DNA from: Nothopassalora personata
Lineage: Eukaryota > Ascomycota > Dothideomycetes > Mycosphaerellales > Mycosphaerellaceae
NCBI GenBank assembly: GCA_033816765.1
Contig: CM066298.1
Location: 2,232,001 to 2,296,000, forward strand
Direction of reading: 5' to 3'
DNA: 64,000 bases
Positions 55,244-64,000 of the stretch are shown here, piece after piece; within the stretch, counting starts at the first letter, position 1, and the number at the start of each line of letters is the position of its first letter. Position numbers and translations under genes: made by a program. The notes under the pieces were generated by a model. It had not been told where the DNA came from and did not search any database. It saw nothing but the letters and a program-made list of their open reading frames with translations.

Positions 55244-56605
55244 CGTTCTTTTGATCTGACATTGTTCCGCTGTTATGCTAAGGTTGGATCAGTTGGACGA
55301 TGGTATGAGATACATGTTTATACCGCTGCTTGGCGTGTTGGCTCGATGACGCACGCGGCTGCAGGAACGATTCAGGAAAAGGTCTCCTGGTATTGTCCCG
55401 TCTGTCGTGGTCCTTGCGGTGAAAACATGTGTCAGAAAGTGGTAAAGTCGCGCAGCTGTATATATTTGGCGGGTTCTCCTCATGGTCGTGCTCTGCTTTT
55501 CATCTGCATGTCCACACTCGCTAGCGGCATTGGTATACATTGCCACGCTCAGGTTGGCAGTACACCACCTCGGTAGGGAGACACATTGCGAGCACATCAG
55601 TCATTCGTGCCTTGATGTAATGGAGTATTGCACTCTCATGTGTCTTTCTTGGTGAAGGTAAGTAAGTGTGCTCTCCTTCAACTGAAGTCGAGATGTAACA
55701 AATTACTTACCTCAGCAAGCTTAGTCGCTTCTTTCTCGGCTCGGCACCGTTTAGCTCCGATCATCACGGGTTAGCACGGTTCAGCACCGTTCAGCCAATC
55801 GGGTGATTCCGTAGCAGCGAGCCTTTGCGAAGCGTCTAAGATCGAATAGGGCTTGTTTTAGTGTAGCTTAAAGCTGTGTAGCACTACTACTATATTTCAG
55901 TACGCGATAGCAACCGATTACTACGCCCGGCCGAGCTCCTATAGATTCAAATAATAGCGCCGATAGTAGAGATTACGACGGCGTCGAGAACGTAACGATC
56001 CGATAGCGCGTTATGTACGAAGTACATCCTCGAATGCAAAACCGACTTTATACAGTTTAAACCAATATTAGCTAGCGAGCTACTAACGCCTCTTACGAGT
56101 ACACTACCACCCCTATTCGCTTCCTTAGGCTAAATAAGTAAGAGTTGTTAATATTAAAGGTAGTACATTGTATTCGGTAGGCGCGCTAAGACGCGAAGCT
56201 AAGTAGATATATAACTATTAAGTCTATTACATAGCGCGCAATTGTCTATCGTGCCGTATGCTATACGTACACCTTCCTAGTTAATCGTACGCTTCGTAGT
56301 CGTGCTAGTGTAGTTATGTCGCTATAGTAGAACATTAGTACGTAATAAGAGCGTAGTTTACGTAGTGTTTTAAACACTCTATTCAACCCCATTTGCACGG
56401 GTCTTAACGGGTCAGTACCGTTTCGTACGGTTCAGCTAATAAGAGGGTAGCGCTAGGTGCCGTATACCGCGTTATCTATAGTAGTAGGCGGTACGCGTAG
56501 TAGTCTTAGTAGCTTAACGGATCTCTACGCTCGCTTCTTAACGACACCCTTTTCACGGGCTAGTACCGATCTACACGCTTTAGCACGCTTTAGCACGCTT
56601 CGAAC
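55244..56605. other. Intergenic stretch, transition from normal to RIPped sequence
   Basis: Up to about 55850 the composition is normal; beyond that it is TpA-rich. The short ORFs here (130 and 102 residues, overlapping on opposite strands) show no domain. Around 55740-55800 and 56390-56600 short motifs such as AGCACGGTTCAGCACCGTTC and TTTAGCACGCTTTAGCACGC recur upstream of the helicase gene. Confidence 0.45.
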
Positions 56606-59564
56606 ATGCCTTTAGTAGCGAATACGTCGTCTAGAAAAGCCGATAGGAGAGGTAAGCGGGCGAAGGCGAAACGTCTAAAGCCGTATACGCTAGATACGAC
56701 GACATCCTTAGCCTCTCGTCTCGATGCCATTCGACATCGTTATCCCCGAGAGCGTCTAAAGGAGGCTATAGATGAAGCTCGAGACGTGCGCTATGTAAAC
56801 ATCTAGTAGCGTGTTATCTATTAGTATCTATATAACTTATATAGATTCGAGCTATACTACTAGTAGGTCCGCGTACTACGGCGTCTAATTTTTAGTAGCG
56901 GAGATACCCTATTAATTGCACGGACCGGGTTTAGTAAGAGTATAATATTTTATGCGTATAGTGTTCTTATAGATCGCATTACTATTTAAATCGTGCCGTT
57001 AGTTAAGCTTAGAGATAAGCAGTTACGTAACATTCGTTAGCTTAGTAGTAGTACGCGTCCTGTCTTAATAGTAGAGGGTACTAAGTCGGAGGACCGAATG
57101 ATATTATAGAAGATAGCCGATAGCTAATATACTTATATACTGCTTAGACCTAAGTAAGCCTCGTCCGCATCTTTTCGGAAGTTACTAAAGGACTCGAGAT
57201 TTGCCTCGCGTATTAGACTCGTCGCAATCGATGAATGCTATACTATTCGGTAGTAGAAGGATTTTAGACCGGCCTTCGCGATACTAGGCTAGCTACGAGA
57301 CTAGCTACCGCGAGAGGTGTGTTAGTTTACCTATTCTACTACACTCGATAAGGCTACGGAAGAGGATGTTCTCTAGAACGCTAGATTTCGGTGTCTTAGT
57401 CTATTACCATTCTAGACCGAGGTGATTCGAACGTCCATTAATCGTATAGATATAGCTATCTACTTACGATAGATTCTAAAGGGTGAACTTAACTAGTAGC
57501 ATTAACTTAGGTTCTTGTTAGAGCATACTGTAATAGACGGTAAAGCGACACCTAATCGAATCCGTAAGGCTATCGTTTTTATCGATAGTATTAGTACTAT
57601 CGCTACTACTACGACCTTTATTACCGAAGCCTTAATCCGACTAACCGCGGATACGCTACCGTAAGATTAATATTATCGTAAGCGCGTAGGTGTCGGTTAC
57701 TATGTAGCCGATGTCGTGTAGACCTTTACGTTAGTTACTGCCGAATAGGATAAGAACTTCCGATATAACGAGTTTAAAAAGGAGAACTCTCGGATTAGGG
57801 TTATCGTTACTACTACTTCATTAGGCATAGGCGTTAACATTCTAGATGTCGAGATCGTTATGTGTTAGAAGTTCCCTATTGGTATAGATGTCGGCGACAT
57901 TTAGTAGAGACTCGGCCGTAGTGGTCGTAGCGAGGGCCGGACGAGCATTAGTATAATATATCTACCGTATTAGGCTTTTAACTACAATAGTATCGATCTA
58001 GCGGATATAATAGATACTAATAACCCTAAGGCTAAGACGGCTACATAAAAGAAGGCTCGTAAGACCGTATAGAAAAATCAATTACCTTCGCATCGTAAGA
58101 AAGCTCGTATAGGTATAGCCGCTATAATCTAACCGGACTAGGGTGATTTAAGCAAAGGGTCCGAGGCTAGTTCCGAGGCTAGTACCGAGTCTAAAGTAGA
58201 GCTATTTAATCCGGACAATAAGCTAAAGTGGATAGTAGATAAGAGGCATAATCGTAGGCTATTGCCTCTAGTTTAGCGAGACATTATTAATAGCAGTTAC
58301 TATCGTAGTAGGTTCCTCCACTTTCTCGGAGAAGGACGCCTACTACCGGGCGAGGAAAGGCGTGTCGTGTCACTACTAAGCCTATACTATAATACGTACA
58401 CGCCGGATACATTCCTATTATCGACATTCTAATTGCTACCTATACTAGTTGTTCCTATAGCTCCACGGAAAGGTTCTCGTTCTACTATCGCATTAGTAGC
58501 ACTCGATGAATAGGCTTATAGGCACGCTACCGAGCTACGTCCTAATACTATGTTCCCTATACCGCCTAATGCATTTATATCTAATAGGCTCCGGTAGGAC
58601 ATCGTTACGCTATATAACGATAAGTTGTATAAGTCTCTAAATATCTCGAGTAGTTAGGATAATCTAGTAATCGATAGGTTGTACGAGAAGGTGCCTCGTA
58701 TTATCGAGTAGAAGTACTAGGGTGTACATTAATTAACATTACTAGCCTAACTTAAGCAGCAGTTCTCTATCGTCTAGTCTATACTTATAGAGCGTGTAAC
58801 GGTGCGGAAAGCTAGTTGTAATGCTAGAAAGGCTACACCTACTAATAATAGGGAGTTAAACTAGGACGATAAGGACGCTACCTAGTCGTTAAGGCGTGCG
58901 GAGGAGGCTAGGGACAACAATCTAATCCTAGTTACGGCTCCCAATATGTTAAAGCTACGGTAAGAGCGAGAAGGTAATAATCGGCAAGTCTACGATCTAG
59001 TTGGGGGTAATAGTCGGTAGGTCTATAGTCTAGCGAGAGGTGTATACATACCGTTCGTGTTAACTAGTCCTATAGCGTTACCTTCCACTATTATAACTAG
59101 TGCTATATCGATACCGTGTCTAATAAATCGATCGCCTACCCGTCCGTAGTACTTACCGATTACGCCTAAGTCGAGTATGCTACCGCCGGTACAAGTTTCG
59201 ATACTACTAGCATTATAGACATTACTTATAAGTACGACTAACTATGCCCTCTCTACTAAGAAGACTAGTCGAGAAGTGGATGCATTTCTTACTAATCGTA
59301 GGTCTCCTATTACTACGCCGAAGGTTACTACATTTAGTACTAGCGGTGTACCGGATCCTTTTATACTAGACGAGACCAAGCTCTAGGCATTGTAAGCACC
59401 TACCGATATAGTGCCCGAGGTAGATAGATTAATATCTCCTACTATTATAGTATTGGATTCGTAGGTCTTAGTACTAGACTCTTAGGTTACAGTTCTAGAC
59501 TCTTAGGTTACAGTTCTAGACTCCTAGGTTATAGTGCCGGAGTCGTAGAGTATACTACTAGAAT
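56606..59564 (+). pseudogene. RecQ-like DEAH/DECH helicase (RIP-broken), cut by copia H
   Basis: ATP-dependent DNA helicase relic. It starts MPLVANTSSRKADRRGKRAK. Motif I ARTGFSKS (56917-56940; GKS with Gly to Ser), motif II IDECYTIR (57227-57250; DECH with His to Tyr), a V-type motif TTTSLGIGVNILDVEIVMC (57810-57866) and motif VI RLGRSGRSEG (57907-57936; GRxGR) follow in superfamily-2 order. The linker QIVPLVKL-type text also fits RecQ. The C-terminal part (58140-59560) has no known domain and ends in a 7-residue repeat. Stops are RIP-type (TAG/TAA). Family members in fungi are often repeated near telomeres (telomere-linked helicases). The end is lost in the H insertion. Confidence 0.82.
59455..59555 (+). 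repeat. 21-bp minisatellite coding for a VLDSQVT-like repeat
   Basis: Four to five units of about 21 bp (TTCTAGACTCTTAGGTTACAG pattern) sit in frame at the C-terminal part of the helicase relic. Each unit gives V-L-D-S-stop-V-T, the stop being a probable Gln codon. Confidence 0.85.
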
Positions 59565-59811
59565 TGTTAAGATGTAGCATCTTAGGGGGAGCTAACAGTT
59601 AGGTTGTGATCTAATAGCCTAAGGCATCTACGATAACTTAGCTTATTAGAAGACACCTTCTCTCCCCTTTAGCTTAGATAGACATCTAACATAATTAACA
59701 CATTAGTTCCTAATATATTGCTGCATGCCCTATAGCTATTAGCTAGTTGAAGATTAATCTCTTACTCTACTCCGCTACTAACTACGTATCCTATAAGGTC
59801 TTAACTTAACA
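59565..59811 (+). repeat. 5' LTR of copia element H
   Basis: 247 bp, TGTTAAGATGTAGC to CTTAACTTAACA, the reverse complement of G's LTRs with RIP-type differences. It is followed by the primer-binding site GGTTATAAGCCCGGG at 59812-59826. Confidence 0.93.
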
Positions 59812-60259
59812 GGTTATAAGCCCGGGTTTATGTAGGAGTAAGAGTAACCTATATTAGTATAGGTTACTTATATCCCTTGCTATTATAGCAGAAAACATCT
59901 AGGAAGTAGAAGTCTACCCTATCTATCCTATTAAGGAGCTTAGTTTAATACTAAGTAATAGGTAATCTAGAAAAGGACTCTATGCGGCTTACTATAAGCT
60001 AATACCTTAAAGACACTCTATAGGCAGAACTGCATCGAGATACTATTAAGAAGGACTTTAAGTAAGTTATTTGGAACTCTACTAGGAGAGACAGACCTAT
60101 ATCCTAGCTCCGAGACTACACCGCTCTTTCTTTACCCTACTAAGCAGGCCTTAGTATCTACACCTACGAACCTTACTATTCTACACTAAAAGCCTTAGTA
60201 GGACCTAAGCTACGACTTTGAAGCATATACACCTTGTTTTATTACATTCAATTTATTAT

Positions 60260-61340
60260 AGATTCATACTAAGAGAAAGGAGAAGAGAAGGGAACTAAAA
60301 TCCCAATTCTTAGGAGAGACAATTAGAAGAGATAGTTCAACCTTTAGAGATACAGGATAGAGAGCTAGTTAGCATTCTTTACAATTGATAACCTGTTAGA
60401 AGTGTTATTTAACAACATTAAGGGTAAGAACCTAAAACTCTAGGAAGAGACTAAGATTAAAGAGATTCTTAATGCACTAACATAGACAAAACAAAATGTA
60501 GCTTACTACTTTAGTATCCTAAGTAGGATCACAGAAGAAGATAAATTTGAGCTTAAGGGCTCTTGCGAATCTAGAAAAGCTACTAAGATATAGGTGCATC
60601 TCTAGAATAAGTATAGCTAGGTGTTACTAACCTATACACATAAGCTTATAAAACAGTTTGTAAACTTTAAGATAAGTGAAGAGTTCACTATTAGATCTAT
60701 ATAGGCACACCTAGTGTCTCTTAGAAGGAGGATTGCTAATGTTAACCTAGAGGGCTAGTACTATAGGAAAGCTAATATAAGAATAACCTAGCTTTTAAGC
60801 TCACTGCTACCTAACTACTATGTAGCTAGGGATACTATTATGGCTTAGCTAAAGATGGATTATAAAAGGACCTTAAAGATCATTAAGGCTTAAGAGGCTA
60901 GATTGAATCCCTCTAAGGCTAAGTATAGTATAGCAGCTACCTAGGTTAAGCCCTTAGGTTAGGTAAGATCACTTTCCTACCTTCTCTATAAGAAGGACTA
61001 TCTTATTAAGGACTGCCCTAGTCTCTCTAAGGCAAAGAAGGTCCTTAGATCTCATTCCTAAGCACTATCCTCCTAGAATGTAACATATATTAAGAAGAGA
61101 AGATCTCTACTACCATCTTTAAGAAGAACACTAAGAGAGAAGTCCTCTATAGAGGAACTTAAGAAAATAGTGAAGAAACTTAGCTCTAACATGCTATTAC
61201 TCTAGAAAAACTAGGCCCAGTCTCCTTCCTCTAAAACAAGGAAGACTAGGAAAGGTTTCTCTACCTAAGAGCTACCTAACTTATACAACTCATCCTAGAA
61301 GACAATGTCTAATAATAATGAGTATAATAAAGTGGCTCAC
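60260..61340 (+). pseudogene. Gag of copia H (RIP-broken)
   Basis: Readable parts are FTIDNLLEVLFNNIKGKNLK (60385) and a zinc-knuckle remnant SYLLYKKDYLIKDCPSLSKA at 60972-61031 (Tyr at three ligand positions, last Cys kept). The tail LSSNMLLL and the Ser/Lys-rich end follow. Gag would form particles in the cytoplasm. Confidence 0.75.
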
Positions 61341-61399
61341 TTAACTATAGAAGTCTAAGGCAATTTCCCTTATTAGAGTAGTTACTTAATTCTTGTACT

Positions 61400-64000
61400 T
61401 TATCCTATATAACTAACTAGAACTGCCTCTTTAGATCTATAACTCCCTTAACAAAGAAGAAATGGATTAAAGTAGGAGGTGGTTATTTGTTAGCTACTTA
61501 TATTAGGACTATAGAGATAAGTAGGAGATCTAGTAGGAAAGTTGTTTTAGAAGATGTTCTACTTATACCTAAGCTAGGGGTGAACCTAGTTTCTTAGAAC
61601 TAGTTTAGCAAGCAGTTTAGTGTCTAACCTCCTTCATTTTCTCTTATATCCCCCTCTAGCTAAACTATTATCTAGACAAGGCTTCTTAGGGGGGTTCTAT
61701 TTATTAATAAGATTTCTCCTCTACTATAAGAAAGGGCACATTACTTATTATATGCACTACTAATAGAGAATGCCTTTGTAACTACTAAATTAGAGACTAA
61801 CCTAAAACAGTAGGAGCTTTAGTATAGAAGATTTGCACACTTTAGGAAGAACTTGCTCTAGAATCTTTATAAGGTAATAGACTTAAAAGAACCTATTCCT
61901 ATTCCTAGGGATAGCTTCTACTAGTGTAGAGTGTGTTCAATAGCAAAGATAAAGAAGTATAAAGGCAAAGTTACTAAGAGAAGACCTAAAAGACTTACCC
62001 TTATATCTATTAACATATATAGTCTACTGCTAACATTAAGGCTAGGGTTCAAATACTAGCTTAAGATTGTTAACAACTTCTCTAGAAAAAAGTGGATCTA
62101 TCCTCTTAAGAAAAGAGAAGATGCTCTAGTTACTCTCTAGAACTAGAAGATTAAGGTAGAGAGGAAATCATTAGCATAGTTAAAAGCAGTTAGGCTTAAC
62201 AATGTAAGGGAACTTATTGCATTAGTTAAGCAGTAGGAGAAGGATTTAGGAATTAGGCTAGAGTATACTAAGGCATACAACTCGCTCTAAAATAGACTAG
62301 TTAAAAGGTTAATACAAACCTTAGAAGACTCTATAAGGGCAATGCTTAAAGAGGCTAAGATGCCAATTGAATTCTAGCCTAAAGTACTAGAAGCCTAAAC
62401 CTACATAAGGAACAAACTACTAAATAGTCTAGACTATAATAGGTTTAAGGTTTCACTAGATAAAGCCTTTAATGGTATTAAGCTAACTATTAACTATTTA
62501 AAGGTTTAGGGATGCAAAGCTATTGTCTACATAGACATAAGATCCTAGCCTCAATAGGCAAGAAGTAATAAACTAATAAACAGAGGTAAAGAAGCAGTAT
62601 TTGTTAGATACGTTAAAAACATAGCTAAGGCCTAGCTCTTTTAGGAACTAGACATAAAAGCTATAAAACAACATATACATGCAGACTTCTTTAAGGACTA
62701 ACCTAAAGGTAATATGGATCTTAATGTTACAAAATTGAATCTATCAAGCAATGCACTAGCTAGGAGACTGTTATTGTCTCGTTCCAGGGCTAGTCTCAAA
62801 AGAGAGATAAGTCAAGTCACGTGGCGGTATTATTCTTTGGAGAGGCTGAAGCAAGCTGAGCGAAGATGAATGATAGGAATAAGAGTTGTATTCCAATCAG
62901 TGAGATAGTAACATGAGTTGAACGCATCAGAACCATAAGGGTTTCTAGCGTTCCTAAATACAAAGGAGGTTCGTATGCCATCCGGTGTTAGATGTCCGTC
63001 TGTCCACTCGACCGGTCGTCTGGTCGTGTGGTCGTGTACGTCCATACGCTACTTCTGCGGTCGTGTTCGACCATGCACTAAGCGCGCGGTCGTGCACGTG
63101 ACCCGGACGTGGGGTCCCTTTCTCTTCCTAGCGATTGGTTCGTGTCTTCTGATTCTTCCTCCCCATGCCACGTCCTGCACCGTCCTTCATCCGAACCGTA
63201 ACAGAGACCCTTAGGGAGGCTAAGGAAGGACATATCCTTAGAGCAACCTGTTCACCATTCAATTATTCAGTAGAGTAGCCCAGTAACAGCCTAGCTAAGA
63301 AAGCTGTTTATGCAACTTCCTTAGCCTCTAAAGAATATAGGGGAATTTTAGAAAATCGATGAGCTAATTAAGATAAGCTTACTAGATCTCTAGGAAAAGA
63401 ATGTTACTAGGACACAAGTGACTACTCTTAGATTATCCCTTAGTAAGAGGAGGGCTAACTATAATGTTAAGGGCTATAAATGGAAACAGAAAGCCCTAAG
63501 ATCCATAGTCCCTATACCTAAACTAGCTACTAAAGTGGGAGAAGCAATAGACCTCTTAGAGAACCTTACTACTTACTACTAAGCTTTCTTTATAGCTATG
63601 CAATTAGTAGATAATTCAGTACTATAGGATAGTGAATTCCTAGAAGAAGTTAAGGAGATAGCCTTTATAGTAACCATAGAAGTCATTGTATACAAGTAAG
63701 AGATCCCAATTCTAAAGTCCTATAAGGATGCTATAAATAATAAGAAATAGGGACACCTTTAGAAGGAAGCAATCTAGAAGGAGCTAGATGCTCTATAGAG
63801 CAACAACACCTAGGAGAATGCTGTTCTACTAAAAGGAGCAAACTTAGTTACGTTAAGATAGGTCTTTAATATTAAAAGAAGCATTAGTAGAGCCATTAAA
63901 AAGTTCAAGGCTAGGCTAGTTGTAAGAGGCTTTTTATAGAAGTTTAGTGTTGACTTTATAGAGACATTTGCGCCTACAGTTAGATAGGACACCCTTAGGG
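61400..64000 (+). pseudogene. Pol of copia H: protease, integrase, RT start (RIP-broken), interrupted by a solo LTR
   Basis: VVLEDVLLIPKLGVNLVS at about 61543-61595 marks the protease to pre-integrase border. The C(R)VCSIAKIKKYKGKVTKRR stretch (61930) and KIVNNFSRKKW (62066) start the integrase core. EFWPKVLEA-like and YLKV-GCKAIVYID text (62370-62540) ends it. RT begins after the solo LTR, with a readable VFNIKRSISRAIKKFKARLV at 63868-63927. The opposite-strand 60-residue ORF at 63810-63992 is a shadow. Confidence 0.8.
62769..63203 (-). repeat. Fresh, almost unmutated solo LTR of the A/F superfamily
   Basis: 435 bp, TGTTATTGTCTCG to CCGTAACA, flanked by gagac (62764-62768, 63204-63208). Read on the minus strand its 3' ~220 bp match the A/F LTR, while the first ~210 bp are different and GC-rich, with a short GGTCGTNT repeat near 63013-63045. 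CA and TG are frequent, so it has escaped RIP. No internal sequence is present, so a full element must have existed in or near this genome recently. Confidence 0.85.

Larger units (their letters stand above)
59565..64000 (+). mobile_element. Copia-type element H (same family as G), right end outside window
   Basis: Plus-orientation copy of the G family inserted in the helicase relic. It has a 247-bp 5' LTR, the initiator tRNA-Met-type primer site, gag, protease, integrase and the start of RT before the window ends. A fresh solo LTR interrupts it at 62769-63203 (target duplication gagac). It is more RIPped than G at many sites. It lacks the 606-bp duplication and the short retroposon of G. The 3' LTR and right flank are not visible. 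Confidence 0.92.

Noticed and set aside
55184..55597. 130-residue plus and 102-residue minus ORFs beside the DUF2237-type gene
   Set aside because: They overlap each other or the gene and have no recognisable motif; more likely its upstream region.
59455..59555. CRISPR-like array
   Set aside because: Units abut without spacers, the genome is eukaryotic, and the repeat is a coding minisatellite.

Overview
The window looks like a repeat-rich, AT-biased compartment of a filamentous ascomycete (Pezizomycotina). Almost all of it is made of LTR retrotransposons whose reading frames are broken by TAG/TAA. The decay has the signature of repeat-induced point mutation (RIP): CpA and TpG are scarce, TpA is in great excess and CpG is kept. 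Typical codon changes are C to Y and H to Y in zinc knuckles and Q or W to stop. No bacterial or organellar features are present. Only a few islands escape RIP.

Layout. (1) 1-16923: gypsy element A (5' end outside the window), split at 1153-12618 by chromovirus C (minus strand, TSD cctaa). C carries element B (minus strand, TSD cctac) inside its left LTR. (2) 17284-51636: chromovirus D, a second C-family copy on the plus strand, split by gypsy E (21175-37032, TSD acggt) and by the large gypsy-type element I (38072-49795). E, an A-family copy, holds an intact Fot1/pogo DNA transposon (22032-23897) in gag. In pol it holds a solo LTR (F), which holds a copia element (G, 27459-34424), which holds a short non-LTR retroposon (33267-34028). 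That makes a five-level nest. (3) 51637-53398: fragment J of a B-family element, carrying a second copy of the same short retroposon (52376-53140). (4) 53399-55850: a RIP-decayed possible transposase tail, then a non-RIPped island with a SANT/Myb-like fragment and a small intact DUF2237-type gene. (5) 56606-59564: a RIP-broken RecQ-like helicase gene, cut by copia element H (59565 to the window end), which itself carries a fresh, almost unmutated solo LTR (62769-63203).

The most interesting item is the ~765-bp repeat at 33267 and 52376. The two copies look identical apart from the tail, are not RIPped, have different 14-bp target duplications and end in an (AATC)n tail. Their first 78 bases fold into the double-pseudoknot layout of an HDV-like self-cleaving ribozyme placed exactly at the 5' end. 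It encodes nothing convincing, so it looks like a non-autonomous, recently active LINE-mobilised element. Other items of note are a 26-bp palindrome recurring four times in element I, at the LTRs and the ORF borders; an unassigned third ORF in that element; an antisense cysteine-rich/coiled-coil ORF downstream of pol in the A/E family; and a tRNA-like sequence in element A.

Working together: nothing here forms an operon or pathway. The transposase is a candidate for mobilising its own element. The copia and gypsy copies are dead. The DUF2237-type gene is the only plausible host protein gene. Boundaries of RIPped genes are approximate, because stops and lost start codons make ends uncertain.
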